Shown here: positions 33,867 to 42,640 of the stretch, one piece after another
Numbering within the stretch: the stretch's first letter is position 1
How the letters are laid out: each line of letters starts with the position of its first letter
Source of the DNA: Streptomyces sp. H27-C3
GTDB taxonomy: Bacteria > Actinomycetota > Actinomycetes > Streptomycetales > Streptomycetaceae
Direction of reading: 5' to 3'
Length of the DNA stretch: 64,000 bases
Assembly: GCF_030063415.1 (NCBI RefSeq)
Contig: NZ_JASITA010000032.1
Span: forward strand, 11,100-75,099
Translations under genes and position numbers: made by a program
The notes under the pieces: generated by a model
What the model was told of the DNA's origin: nothing
The model's database searches: none
The model's input: only the letters and a program-made list of their open reading frames with translations

Positions 33867-35060
33867 GTGGCGAAGGCAAAGTTCGAGCGGACTAAGCCGC
33901 ACGTCAACATCGGCACCATCGGTCACATCGACCACGGTAAGACGACCCTTACGGCCGCCATTACCAAGGTGCTGCATGACGCGTTCCCGACTCTGAACGA
34001 GGCCTCGGCCTTCGATCAGATCGACAAGGCACCCGAAGAGCGTCAGCGCGGTATCACGATTTCGATCGCGCACGTGGAGTACCAGACGGAGTCGCGTCAC
34101 TACGCGCACGTCGACTGCCCCGGTCACGCTGACTACATCAAGAACATGATCACGGGTGCGGCGCAGATGGACGGCGCCATTCTCGTCGTCGCCGCGACCG
34201 ACGGCCCGATGCCGCAGACCAAGGAGCACGTGCTCCTGGCCCGCCAGGTCGGCGTTCCGTACATCGTCGTCGCGCTGAACAAGGCCGACATGGTGGACGA
34301 CGAGGAGATCCTGGAGCTCGTCGAGCTCGAGGTTCGTGAGCTCCTCTCCGAGTACGAGTTCCCGGGCGACGACCTTCCGGTCGTCAAGGTCTCGGCGCTC
34401 AAGGCGCTTGAGGGCGACAAGGTCTGGGGCCAGACCGTTCTCGACCTCATGAAGGCCGTCGACGAGTCGATCCCGCAGCCCGAGCGCGACGTCGACAAGC
34501 CGTTCCTGATGCCGATCGAGGACGTCTTCACGATCACGGGTCGTGGCACGGTCGTCACCGGTCGTATCGAGCGTGGCATCCTCAAGGTCAACGAGACTGT
34601 TGACATCGTGGGCATCAAGGAGACCAAGACCACCACCACGGTCACGGGTATCGAGATGTTCCGCAAGCTGCTCGACGAGGGTCAGGCCGGCGAGAACGTG
34701 GGCCTCCTCCTCCGTGGCATCAAGCGCGAGGACGTCGAGCGCGGCCAGGTCATCATCAAGCCGGGTTCGGTCACGCCGCACACCCAGTTCGAGGCCCAGG
34801 CCTACATCCTGTCGAAGGACGAGGGTGGCCGTCACACCCCCTTCTTCAACAACTACCGCCCGCAGTTCTACTTCCGCACCACGGACGTAACGGGCGTTGT
34901 GACCCTCCCCGAGGGCACCGAGATGGTCATGCCTGGCGACAACACCGTCATGACCGTCGACCTCATCCAGTCTGTCGCGATGGAAGAGGGCCTGAAGTTC
35001 GCCATCCGTGAGGGTGGCCGGACCGTCGGCGCCGGCCAGGTCACCAAGATCACCAAGTAG
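33867..35060 (+). CDS. tuf: Elongation factor Tu
   Basis: Delivers aminoacyl-tRNA to the ribosome. 397 residues with GHIDHGKTTLTAAI (G1, residue 19), DCPGHADY (G3, residue 81), NKAD (G4, residue 136) and domain III ending in REGGRTVGAGQVTKI. GTG start preceded by AGGAGG. This is the main str-operon tuf; a 21-bp terminator follows. Confidence 0.98.
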   Translation: MAKAKFERTKPHVNIGTIGHIDHGKTTLTAAITKVLHDAFPTLNEASAFDQIDKAPEERQRGITISIAHVEYQTESRHYAHVDCPGHADYIKNMITGAAQMDGAILVVAATDGPMPQTKEHVLLARQVGVPYIVVALNKADMVDDEEILELVELEVRELLSEYEFPGDDLPVVKVSALKALEGDKVWGQTVLDLMKAVDESIPQPERDVDKPFLMPIEDVFTITGRGTVVTGRIERGILKVNETVDIVGIKETKTTTTVTGIEMFRKLLDEGQAGENVGLLLRGIKREDVERGQVIIKPGSVTPHTQFEAQAYILSKDEGGRHTPFFNNYRPQFYFRTTDVTGVVTLPEGTEMVMPGDNTVMTVDLIQSVAMEEGLKFAIREGGRTVGAGQVTKITK

Positions 35061-35097
35061 TCCGGTGGTCTGACCTGGTTGCTCGATCAGAGCACCA

Positions 35098-35143
35098 AGA
35101 AGGGCCCCTGTACCGCCGTTCGCGGCGGTACAGGGGCCCTTCT
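35098..35143 (+). terminator. str-operon terminator with UUCG loop
   Basis: Perfect 21-bp stem (35098-35118 with 35123-35143) closed by TTCG, followed by GTTTG. One of the strongest terminators in the window; also usable on the minus strand by the converging PIG-L gene. Confidence 0.92.
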
Positions 35144-35162
35144 GTTTGTCCTGTCTATGTCC

Positions 35163-37237
35163 CTACGGTCGCCAGAGCCAGGGGACCGCGTCCGCCCCGA
35201 GGCCCACCACGACCGGGCCCTTCGGCCCGAGGTGCAGCGCGGCTCCCTCCAGGGCGGCCGGGCCTGCCTTACGTCGTACCAGGCGCCCACCCGCGAGCAG
35301 CTGGACCCGCCCCTTGCCGTCCCGGCCCAGCAGGACGGGGCCCGAGGGGGCCGATACGGCGCCCACCGCGCCGTACCCGTCGAAGCGCAGGCGCCCCCGG
35401 CTGCCGCCGCCCACCCGTACCTTCGTCAGCCGGGCCGTCGCGGGCCGCCGGTAGACCAGGTCGATGCCGCCGTCCGGTGCGGCCAGGGCGGTGGGGGAGT
35501 CGCCGGGGGCGGGCAGCCCCGGCGCCGGGCGGGCCCGGACCGGCCTGCCCGGTGCGTTTTGCGTCCAGTGGTGCACGGCGTCGCGGCCGGCCGCGAACAC
35601 ATGGACGCGGCCTTCACTGTCGGCCACCGCCGCCAGGCCGTCCTGGATCTCGCCGCCGCCGAGGTCGCGCCAGGCGTCCCAGCGCCCGGCCGTGTCCCGG
35701 ACGCGCGTACTGATGCCCTGGTCCGCGTTGCGTACGAAGAGATGGACGCGGCCGTCACCTGCCGTCACGGCGACGGGGGAGCCGATGCGCCGGCCGCGGT
35801 CCCGGTGCTTCTCCGGGTTGCCCAGGCCGGTCCAGGCGCCGAACTCCCCACCCGGCGTGCGCTGTTCGAGCAGCACGATCTCCCGGGTGTTGGCCGCGCC
35901 GTGGCCGGCCAGCGCGGCGAAGCGCAGCCCGAACAGCAGCTGCCTGCCGTCCTTCAGCGCCGCCGCGCCGAGTGCGGGGGCCAGCGGCCCGCCGCCCAGA
36001 TCGTCCGGCGGACCCCATACGCCGCTGCCCGGCGCGGTCTCGCGGTGGCGTGCGACGCGCAGGCCGAGCACGCTGTAGGCCGTCAGCCGCCCGTCCGGCG
36101 CGGTGGAGACGGCGGGGCGGGCGCCCGGGTAGCGGTAGTGGGTGGAGCGGACCCAGCCCTTGCGGTTGGTGAGGGGGCGGTCGCCGCCGACGTTGTAGTC
36201 GCCGCAGCCCGCCGCGTTCCCGCACTCCCAGGCGGGATCGCCGCCGTACGGGACGAGGTGCGCGGCCTTCTCGCGCAGGACCTTGCCCGGCAGGTTCTTC
36301 GGCCAGTGGCGGTTGTAGTAGCCGCGGAAGGACGTGGCGACGAAGCCGGGCACGTCACCGCCGTCCTTGGTGGCCTCGGCGACCCGGCGGATCATCGCGG
36401 CCCAGGCGAAGGACGCGACGGCGGTGTGGTCCGCGTAGTCGGAGTAGCCGCGCTGCTCGCTGTCGCGGCGGCGGGTGGCCTCGTCGCTGTGCTGGATGTC
36501 GGGGTCGGGATCGAGGGTGTGCACCAGCGTGGGCCGGTAGTGCTCAAGCAGCCCCGCGAGTACGTCGATGAGCTCGTCGTAGTCGTACGAGCCGGCCTTC
36601 CGCAGCGGCGATTCGTCGGACACCACGGTCCGCAGCGAAAGCCCCCTGGCCTCCCACAGGCTGGGCAGGCCGAGGCGCCCCCACGAGGTGTGCATGCCAG
36701 ATTGAGGAAGATCAGCTCCACCCGGCGGCCGTTGTGGGTGAGCGTGTTCAGCTCGGCCTTCCGCTCCCCGCGCAGCGTGGCGACGGACCGCTCCCACGGG
36801 GAGAACCGGGGGAGGCCGAGGAGGGTCGCGTACGCCTGTCGCAGTCCCTGATGCCGGGAGGAGGAGTACGCCGTCTTGTCCGCGGCGGGACGGGCCTCGC
36901 CGGGGCTCTTGTTGACCCCGTTGGCCTCGCCGGCCGTGACGTACACGCTGACCAGCGGGACTCCGGAGTCCAGCGTGCGCTGGGTGTCCGGGTTCATGAA
37001 GTACAGGTCGTCGTCCGGGTGGGCCAGGACCTGCAGCACCAGCGCGTGCCGGGAACGGGCGATCGGCTTGCCGGGCGCGGGATCGGCGGCGGGGGAGGTG
37101 CGGCGGGGCGCGGGCACGGAGCATGAGGCGAGAGCGGCGGCAGCGGTGGCCGCTGCGGAGGCGATGAGGGTGCGCCGGGCGGGCCCGGACGTGTGCACCT
37201 CTGGCGGGCATGCCCTCTGTTCGTTCGCGCTGGTCAA
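35163..37237 (-). pseudogene. PIG-L/LmbE-family deacetylase lipoprotein, frameshifted
   Basis: In frame 1 the N-terminus is a twin-arginine lipoprotein signal (RRTLIASAAATAAAALASC, lipobox LASC) and the PIG-L metal motif AHPDDDLYFMNP, typical of GlcNAc-type N-deacetylases. At 36697-36698 one base is missing: restoring a C (CTGGC to CTGGGC on the minus strand) rejoins ELIFLNLG with MHTSWGRLGLPSL. The remainder has the second catalytic block (HSDEATRRR, DHTAVASFAW) and a C-terminal beta-propeller-like region (repeats such as GRVHLFVRNADQ, GRVHVFAAGRDAVHHW). Restored length is about 691 residues. Either a true pseudogene or a sequencing error. TTG at 37237 is the likely start. Confidence 0.8.
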
Positions 37238-37411
37238 CGCCGCTGCTCCGTCCGCTTCCCCCGCAGCGGTCGGTCCCTTTCGCTGCGTTCTGTGAAGCTT
37301 GACGAAGATTCGGCGGCAGAGGTTGCTTACGCGCGGTGGTGGGCGCTGGGGGTGACCCGCCGGGTCGCGCTCGTGGCGACCCGGCGGAGGCAGGTGCGGT
37401 GGCGGCCGTAC

Positions 37412-37951
37412 TTACCCGGTGGTCGCGGGTGCGGTGAAGAGTTCGTCGGCGGAATTGACCGTGATCACGTGGTTGAGCCAGAGGTCCAGCGTGCTCAGGT
37501 GGGTGCAGTCGCGGATCCGTTGCACGGCGGCCTCGGAGACGGGGACGCCACGGGCGGCCAGTACCCGCAGCAGCGCGGTGGCCCTGCCCATGGCCCTGCC
37601 CATGGCCCTGCCCATGGCCCTGCCCATGGCCCTGCCTTTGGCTTCGCCATCGTCTTCGCCCCGGAGGAGATAGGGCTGTTCGGTTACCTCCGCACCGGCG
37701 AACAGTTCCTCGCCGGTGGCGGCTGTGATCGCAAGGTCGAACCAGTGGCGCAGGACATTGAGGTCGGTGCATTCGATGATCCGCCGCGAGTCCGCTCGGG
37801 AGATGAACACCCTGCGGCCGTCCAGCAGTCGCAGCACCGCATCGGACCAGGCGCGGACTTCACCTTGGGGCAGACCTTCCGCCTTACCCTCCAGGAACTT
37901 CTGCTCGACAATGGTTCCCCGGCCGGGGAAGAAGCTGCCGTTCACCGTCAT
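37412..37951 (-). CDS. C-terminal-module-only relative of the upstream Rpn-like protein
   Basis: 179 residues that contain no nuclease core but two copies of the C-terminal module of the 37948-38919 protein. Module 1 is FFPGRGTIVEQKFLEGKAEG through ATGEELFAGA (about 6-95); module 2 is TEQPYLLRGEDDGEAKG through NSADELFTAP (about 95-175). A 12-bp tandem repeat encoding GRAM lies within module 2. The ATG overlaps the upstream stop (37948-37951). This matches the layout of intragenic or downstream small antitoxin versions of Rpn proteins; role as inhibitor is inferred. Confidence 0.7.
   Translation of the reverse strand: MTVNGSFFPGRGTIVEQKFLEGKAEGLPQGEVRAWSDAVLRLLDGRRVFISRADSRRIIECTDLNVLRHWFDLAITAATGEELFAGAEVTEQPYLLRGEDDGEAKGRAMGRAMGRAMGRAMGRATALLRVLAARGVPVSEAAVQRIRDCTHLSTLDLWLNHVITVNSADELFTAPATTG
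37580..37639 (-). repeat. 12-bp tandem repeat (GRAM-encoding)
   Basis: Four perfect copies of GGCCCTGCCCAT (37580-37627) and one degenerate copy (37628-37639). A related, more diverged 12-bp array (GEAK-encoding) lies at about 38125-38170 in the full-length gene. In-frame copy changes would alter the linker only. Confidence 0.9.
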
Positions 37952-38919
37952 CGCTCGGTGCTCTCCGCCCGGTCTGCTTCGGTGAACAGTTCGTCAGCGG
38001 TGGCGACGGTGATGACGAGGTCGAGCCAGCGGTCCAGGGTGTCGAGGTCGGTGCAGTCGGTGATCCGCTGTGCGGCAGCCTCGGAGACGGGGACACCACG
38101 GGCGGCCAGTAGCCGCAGGATCGACTTGGCCTCTCCCTTGGCCTCTCCCTTGGCTTCGCCATCGGCCTCGCCCCTGAGGTAGGTCTCCTCGACGAGGGTC
38201 CCGCGACCAGGGAAGTAGCTGGCTTTGTTCATCAGGTTCCTCCAGATGTCCCGTGCCGGGGTCGCCCCCAGGCCGACTTCCAGCATTTCCGCGTAGTAGT
38301 TGATGGAGTGCGGGTCCGAGCGCCCCAAAGCGGTCACCAGCGCCTTCAGTATGGCCGTGGTGTTCCGGCCTTTTCCATGTGTCATGGCCGAGAACGTGGC
38401 CAGCGTGAGATCGCGGGCCGCCTCGGCCGGATCGGTGATCATCGGTACGTTGTTGGGCCCGAGGACGAGAGGGTGGGTGCTCAGGGCTGTCCAGCCCTTC
38501 ACTCCGACCCTGAAAGGTCCCGCCGCCCATTCGGCGGTGAACTCGTCCTGGCAGACGACCAGGAGAAGAGCCGGCATGTCGTACTTCGCCTGGAGAAAGG
38601 CGAGGTAGTACGTCCAGCTGGACCCTTTGTCCACGTCACGGCGGCCCTGCGCTTCGATTGCGAGCAGGAACCCTTCCTCCCCGGGCGGTTGAACGCGCAG
38701 CACGCTGTCCACGCGCCGTTCCAGGGGTCTGATCTCGGTGGCGTCCGGGGTGAGCACCTCGACGGATGGCTCGTCGGACAGGGGTACGCCCAGGATCCGG
38801 AAGACCGGCGCGAGGAGCTCGGGGCGGTCCTGGAAAATCCGGTGCCAGGCCTCATGCGATGAACTGACCATGTACGAGAACCTAGGCTCAGAAATGCCTC
38901 GGGCATTGACCTTTGGCAT
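37948..38919 (-). CDS. Rpn-family (PD-(D/E)XK-like) nuclease with repeat linker
   Basis: 323 residues. The N-terminal 190 look like the YhgA/Rpn nuclease-like core: HEAWHRIFQDRPELLAPV, then RVDSVLRV (acidic residue) and GFLLAIEAQGRRDVDKGSSW (E-x-Q of the motif), followed by YYLAFLQAKYDMPALLLVVCQ. The C-terminal part has a GEAK repeat linker (near residue 255) and a module ending VITVATADELFTEADR. Rpn proteins are recombination-promoting endonucleases, and some act in anti-phage toxin-antitoxin pairs. Here the pair is completed by the downstream C-terminal-only ORF. Family call by motif, not by search. Confidence 0.65.
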   Translation of the reverse strand: MPKVNARGISEPRFSYMVSSSHEAWHRIFQDRPELLAPVFRILGVPLSDEPSVEVLTPDATEIRPLERRVDSVLRVQPPGEEGFLLAIEAQGRRDVDKGSSWTYYLAFLQAKYDMPALLLVVCQDEFTAEWAAGPFRVGVKGWTALSTHPLVLGPNNVPMITDPAEAARDLTLATFSAMTHGKGRNTTAILKALVTALGRSDPHSINYYAEMLEVGLGATPARDIWRNLMNKASYFPGRGTLVEETYLRGEADGEAKGEAKGEAKSILRLLAARGVPVSEAAAQRITDCTDLDTLDRWLDLVITVATADELFTEADRAESTER

Positions 38920-38970
38920 ATGACCACTCGTGTGGGTGACCCCGATGGTCAGGGGGGACCTTCGACGGCG

Positions 38971-39558
38971 CTACGCGTAGCGCGGCAGGCCCTCGGTCGA
39001 GATCGTCCAGTCGCCGATGGTGACGTCCTCGCCGTAGACGAAGTCCTTGCGGGTGGCGTAGCGCGGCCCTTGCGCCGTCGGGTGGATCTCGGAGAGGACG
39101 GCGCCTGTGCCCGTGCGCGGGTCGAAGATCGCGTAGATGGGGATGCCGAGGAGGGGGTAGTCCCGCATCTTGCTCACCCAGTCGTTGTCCGGGTTGGAAC
39201 GAGACACGATTTCGATGGCGGCGATGAGCGTACGGGGGTCGAAGGAGCCCTCGCCTTCCATGTCCTCCAGGGCGAGCACCATGACATCAGGGTGGCGTTT
39301 GATGCCCTCCGGCTCACTCTCCACATCGGGTGTGCCCGTGAACGCCCAGATCCCGTCCGGCATGGTCTTCTCCAGGCGGCGGCTGACCAGCCCGGCGGTG
39401 AACTCGTGAGGACGCCCCGGAGCCATCCTGTCGTGGACGATCCCTTCTTTGGTGATCTCGAATTTGCCGGGAAGGGAGTCCCGCATCTGATCGACGCTGT
39501 CGCGCATCGCCCGGTACTGGGGGCTGCCCTTTTGTGTGTTGTCCGGGGTGCTGGTCAT
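38971..39558 (-). CDS. Uma2 (DUF820) family putative endonuclease
   Basis: 195 residues from the ATG at 39558 (GAGGAG upstream). Family hallmarks: PHEFTAGLVSRRLEKTMPDG, the KRHPDVMVLAL strand with conserved PD, IAAIEIVSRSNPDNDW (E-I-V-S and N), KMRDYPLLGIPIYAIFDP. Uma2 proteins have a restriction-endonuclease fold and are abundant, sometimes plasmid- or defence-linked, but biological function is mostly unknown. Same strand as the Rpn-like pair, 51 bp upstream of it. Confidence 0.8.
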   Translation of the reverse strand: MTSTPDNTQKGSPQYRAMRDSVDQMRDSLPGKFEITKEGIVHDRMAPGRPHEFTAGLVSRRLEKTMPDGIWAFTGTPDVESEPEGIKRHPDVMVLALEDMEGEGSFDPRTLIAAIEIVSRSNPDNDWVSKMRDYPLLGIPIYAIFDPRTGTGAVLSEIHPTAQGPRYATRKDFVYGEDVTIGDWTISTEGLPRYA

Positions 39559-39607
39559 GGCGTGCGCTCCTCGTCCGTGCCCAGGGGCAAGAGTCGTCAC
39601 GTTCATG

Positions 39608-40438
39608 CTAGGCGGCCTCCTTGAGGTCGGGTCGGCAGTCGCGGCAGCGGCCCGGTGAAGGTGCGCGGAACGCTCGGTCGCAGTTGTCGCAGTTCTGGAG
39701 TGGGTCCGGGCGTGCCGGGGGCGGGGCCGTCGGCAGGAACGGTGGCATCAGCTCCGTGAGGCGGTAAGCGAGCAGGCCGGCCGGGTGTTGCAGGTCCTCC
39801 GGGACGGTCGCGGCCAGGGTCCGCTGTACGGCGCCGGGTCCGGCTCCGCCCTCCAGCCAGGCCTCGACGCCCGGAGCGAGGCGGCGTACGTCCCGTTCCG
39901 CCAGCAGTAGCCGGGGGTCGTGCCGGTGCAGGTCCGTGAGCAGGCCCACCGCCGTGTGGTGTCGCGCGGGGTCGGACGAGCGTGGCTGGGGGAGCGGGCG
40001 CGCTGCGGCTTCTCGGGGGGCGGCGGGCGGCCGGGGTGCCGGGGGCTCGGGCGCTGCCCGTTCGGTGGGCTCCGCGCCCGGCTGGTTGTACGACACCGTG
40101 CGCGTGACGACCTTGCCGCTGGGGAGGCGCTCGCGGGTGCGTTCCAGGTAGCCGTACGACTCCAGCTCCCGCAGCGCGGCGGCGATGCGGTGCTCGCTCT
40201 CCGGGAAGCGGGCCGTCAGGAGCTTGATGCCGATCCGGGCGCCGACCGGCAGCGACTGGATGTGGACGGCGAGCCCGATCGCGAGGAGTGACAGCTCGCG
40301 GTGCTGGGCCAGGTGGTTGCCGACGACGGTGTAGCGGCTGCTGTGCCGGACATTGACGTGAACAACACCGGATCGGGGGCCGCCACCGGGATCGGCGGAC
40401 GATGCGCGCGAGGGCGCGTTAAAGTGCTTCGAAGCCAT
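39608..40438 (-). CDS. Helix-turn-helix protein with C-terminal zinc ribbon
   Basis: 276 residues from the ATG at 40438. N-terminal winged-helix part (about 30-115): YTVVGNHLAQHRELSLLAIG, ITARF-like LLTARFPESEHRIAAALREL, ESYGYLERTRERLPSGKVV, as in Streptomyces replication-initiator-like or MarR-like wHTH proteins. Proline/alanine linker, then a second helical part and a C-terminal CDNCDRAF...CRDC zinc ribbon. Plasmid- or integrative-element-like regulators share this layout. A TGA/ATG-like small gap to the Uma2 gene (49 bp) suggests one unit. Confidence 0.7.
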   Translation of the reverse strand: MASKHFNAPSRASSADPGGGPRSGVVHVNVRHSSRYTVVGNHLAQHRELSLLAIGLAVHIQSLPVGARIGIKLLTARFPESEHRIAAALRELESYGYLERTRERLPSGKVVTRTVSYNQPGAEPTERAAPEPPAPRPPAAPREAAARPLPQPRSSDPARHHTAVGLLTDLHRHDPRLLLAERDVRRLAPGVEAWLEGGAGPGAVQRTLAATVPEDLQHPAGLLAYRLTELMPPFLPTAPPPARPDPLQNCDNCDRAFRAPSPGRCRDCRPDLKEAA

Positions 40439-40635
40439 CGGGAAGGTATCGCTTCCTCGTTGGTCAGGCCCTCGATCGGGATGCCAGTCCCGGCCGGGGG
40501 CCGTCGCATGTCTGTGGTGGTCGAGCCGAGCATATGCCCGGCAACCGGCAGGAAATCCAGCCCAGTTGCCACAGATCACCCGTGTGAGTGACGGGAGGCT
40601 GGAGGGGTTGGTAGGAGTATTTTCCCCTCCGGGAT

Positions 40636-41115
40636 TTAAAGAACTACATGTCGTGGGTCACCAGGTCGCGGACAACCGGGTCGCGGCTGTTGCGATCCGG
40701 TGGGCAGGTCGATTTCCGCCCATACGGTCTTGCAGGGAGCGGGCCCCTCAGTCACTCCCCAGCGATCGGCGAGCGCCTCGACCAGCAGCAGTCCACGCCC
40801 CGACTCACCCTCGGCCGGCTCCTGCGCAGGCGCGGGCATGCGGTCGCCGCGCGGATCGATCACCTCGATACGCAGTACGTCGTCGCCCACGACGGCCAGC
40901 GTGAGCCGGAAGTCCCGCCCCGGCAGATGCCCGTGCAGCGCGGCGTTGGCCGCCAGCTCGGCGATGACGTGCGCGGGTGCCTCCAGGGGCAGCCCCCAGG
41001 CGCGCAGCTCCTCGACCGCCAGCAGCCGGGCGAGCCGGGCGCCCCGGCGGGTGGCGGAGAGCTGGATGGCGAACTGCCGGGTGCCGGTGCCGGGTTGGGT
41101 GAGTTCTCGGTTCAT
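40636..41115 (-). CDS. Anti-sigma-factor-like ATP-binding protein (HATPase)
   Basis: 159 residues with a GHKL/HATPase_c_2 fold: N-box HVIAELAANAALHG near residue 52, D-box VIDPRGDRMP near residue 86, and ESGRGLLLVEALADRWG near residue 105. Proteins of this group (RsbW/SpoIIAB-like) are numerous in Streptomyces, often paired with XRE-DUF5753/DUF397 systems as here. Divergent from the XRE gene. ATG at 41115. Confidence 0.85.
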   Translation of the reverse strand: MNRELTQPGTGTRQFAIQLSATRRGARLARLLAVEELRAWGLPLEAPAHVIAELAANAALHGHLPGRDFRLTLAVVGDDVLRIEVIDPRGDRMPAPAQEPAEGESGRGLLLVEALADRWGVTEGPAPCKTVWAEIDLPTGSQQPRPGCPRPGDPRHVVL

Positions 41116-41275
41116 GTCACTCAGCGTGGCCGCGCGTGCGTACCGTGAACAGTGATGACGCGCTTGCGTACGGTGACTGTCCAGCGCTTGTCCGGCGTTG
41201 TCCGGGCTGTCCGGGGTGACCTGTTGGGTACGCACAGGCGTTGAGGATGGGCTGCACGTCGGAGGTGGGCGCGGG

Positions 41276-42148
41276 ATGAGCGTGGACGGTACGGAGCGCG
41301 GGGACGGCGGGGCGGACGAGCCCGGCTGGGACGTGGACCCGGACGACGAGTCGGGAGCGGCGGTCGTCGCGGCGGTGGGCCGCCAGATCAAGGTCTGGCG
41401 CGAGGCGGCGGGGCTGCGCGCGACGGAGTTCGGCACGGCGATCGGGTACGGCGAGGACCAGGTCTACAAGGTGGAGGGCGGGAAGAGGATCCCCCGGCCG
41501 GAGTTCCTGGACAGGGCGGACGAGGTCCTGGGCGCGGGCGGGAAGCTGGCCGCGATGAAACGGGATGTGGCGGAGGTCCGGTACCCGAAGAAGGTGCGCG
41601 AGCTGGCGAAGCTGGAGGCGCAGGCGGTTGAGCTGGCGGCGTACGGGAACCACAACATTCACGGGCTCTTGCAGACGCGGGAGTACGCGCAGGCATTGTT
41701 CGGGATGCGTCGCCCTGCTTTCGCGCGCGACGAGGTGGAGAGGCTGGTGGCTGCTCGGGTGGCTCGACAGTCCATTTTCGAACGATCACCTGCTCCGGAA
41801 CTGAGCTTTGTTCAGGAAGAGGTGACGCTACGCCGCTCTCTCGGGGGCAGAATGGTGCTGCGTCAGCAGCTCGAACGCCTCTTGGAACTAGGGCGGTTGC
41901 GGAACGTTGAGCTCCAGGTGATGCCGACTGCCCGTGCCGACCACGCTGGCATGGGCGGGGAGATGCAGGTACTGAAGTTCGGCGACGGTTCGGCGGTAGG
42001 GCGCTCCGAGGGGGACTTCGGCAGTCGCCCCGTCTCCGACCCGAAACACCTCCGGATCATTGAGCTGCGGTGTGGCATCATCCGGGCTCAGGCGCTCCCA
42101 CCAGGGGAATCGCTGGCCTTTGTTGAGCAAGTGCTGGGAGAGACATGA
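41276..42148 (+). CDS. XRE-family regulator with DUF5753
   Basis: 290 residues. N-terminal HTH (about 28-85): VAAVGRQIKVWREAAGLRAT, EFGTAIGYGEDQVYKVEGGK. The rest is the DUF5753 ligand/effector domain (IHGLLQTREYAQALF, VQEEVTLRRSLGGRMVLRQQ, VELQVMPTARADHAGMGG). GGAGGT before the ATG. Ends ...EQVLGET with ATGA overlap into the first DUF397 gene. In Streptomyces this regulator-small protein pair controls development or antibiotic genes and may act as an XRE/DUF397 toxin-antitoxin-like pair. Confidence 0.88.
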   Translation: MSVDGTERGDGGADEPGWDVDPDDESGAAVVAAVGRQIKVWREAAGLRATEFGTAIGYGEDQVYKVEGGKRIPRPEFLDRADEVLGAGGKLAAMKRDVAEVRYPKKVRELAKLEAQAVELAAYGNHNIHGLLQTREYAQALFGMRRPAFARDEVERLVAARVARQSIFERSPAPELSFVQEEVTLRRSLGGRMVLRQQLERLLELGRLRNVELQVMPTARADHAGMGGEMQVLKFGDGSAVGRSEGDFGSRPVSDPKHLRIIELRCGIIRAQALPPGESLAFVEQVLGET

Positions 42149-42354
42149 TCCGCAAGACCTCTGCCGGGGGCACCTCCGAGCTGGAGTGGTTCAAGAGCAG
42201 CTATAGCGATAGCAGCAACAGCAATGAGTGCGTCGAGGTCGCTGCTGCCCCTGGCTCGGTCCACGTTCGCGACTCCAAGAACCTGCTCGGCCCCCGCCTG
42301 GCCTTCGCTCCCGGAGCGTGGGCCGGCTTCATCTCGTACGCCTCTGAGGAGTGA
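42145..42354 (+). CDS. DUF397 protein, copy 1
   Basis: 69 residues. Conserved LEWFKSSYSDSSNSNECVEVA, VHVRDSKN, LAFAPGAWAGFISYAS. Coupled by ATGA to the XRE-DUF5753 regulator. Expected partner/antagonist of that regulator. Confidence 0.85.
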   Translation: MIRKTSAGGTSELEWFKSSYSDSSNSNECVEVAAAPGSVHVRDSKNLLGPRLAFAPGAWAGFISYASEE

Positions 42355-42542
42355 CCACGATGACGCCGCTGGAGTGGTTCAAGAGCAGCTACAGCAGCAG
42401 CAGCGAGGGTGACTCCTGTGTTGAGGTGGCGACCGCCCCCGGCTCGGTCCACGTCCGCGACTCCAAGAACCCGCCTGGTCCGCGCCTGGCCTTCGCTCCC
42501 GCAGCCTGGGCAGGATTCATCTCGTACGCCTCAAGCGAGTGA
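42351..42542 (+). CDS. DUF397 protein, copy 2
   Basis: 63 residues from the GTG at 42351 overlapping copy 1 by 4 bp. Same blocks: LEWFKSSYSSSSEGDSCVEVA, HVRDSKNPPGPRLAFAPAAW. A recent tandem duplicate of copy 1. Confidence 0.85.
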   Translation: MTTMTPLEWFKSSYSSSSEGDSCVEVATAPGSVHVRDSKNPPGPRLAFAPAAWAGFISYASSE

Positions 42543-42640
42543 CCATGACGACGACGTCACTGAAGTGGTTCAAGAGCAGCTACAGCGACAGCAGCAACAG
42601 TAATGAGCCCTTCTCGGTAACGGCTCGTGACGGTTTGTGA
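42539..42640 (+). pseudogene. DUF397 copy 3, truncated by an insertion
   Basis: GTG at 42539 overlaps copy 2. The protein is normal (LKWFKSSYSDSSNSNE) and then breaks at about 42606, where the next residue should be C of the CVEVA block. The sequence turns into foreign DNA (GCCCTTCTCGGTAACGG...) and stops after 33 codons. This marks the left junction of the IS-like element. Confidence 0.8.

Noticed and set aside
35079..36851. 590-codon plus-strand open frame opposite the PIG-L gene
   Set aside because: Shadow; the minus strand carries clear PIG-L motifs.
37580..37639. CRISPR array
   Set aside because: Short 12-bp in-frame coding repeats without spacers; no cas genes in the window.
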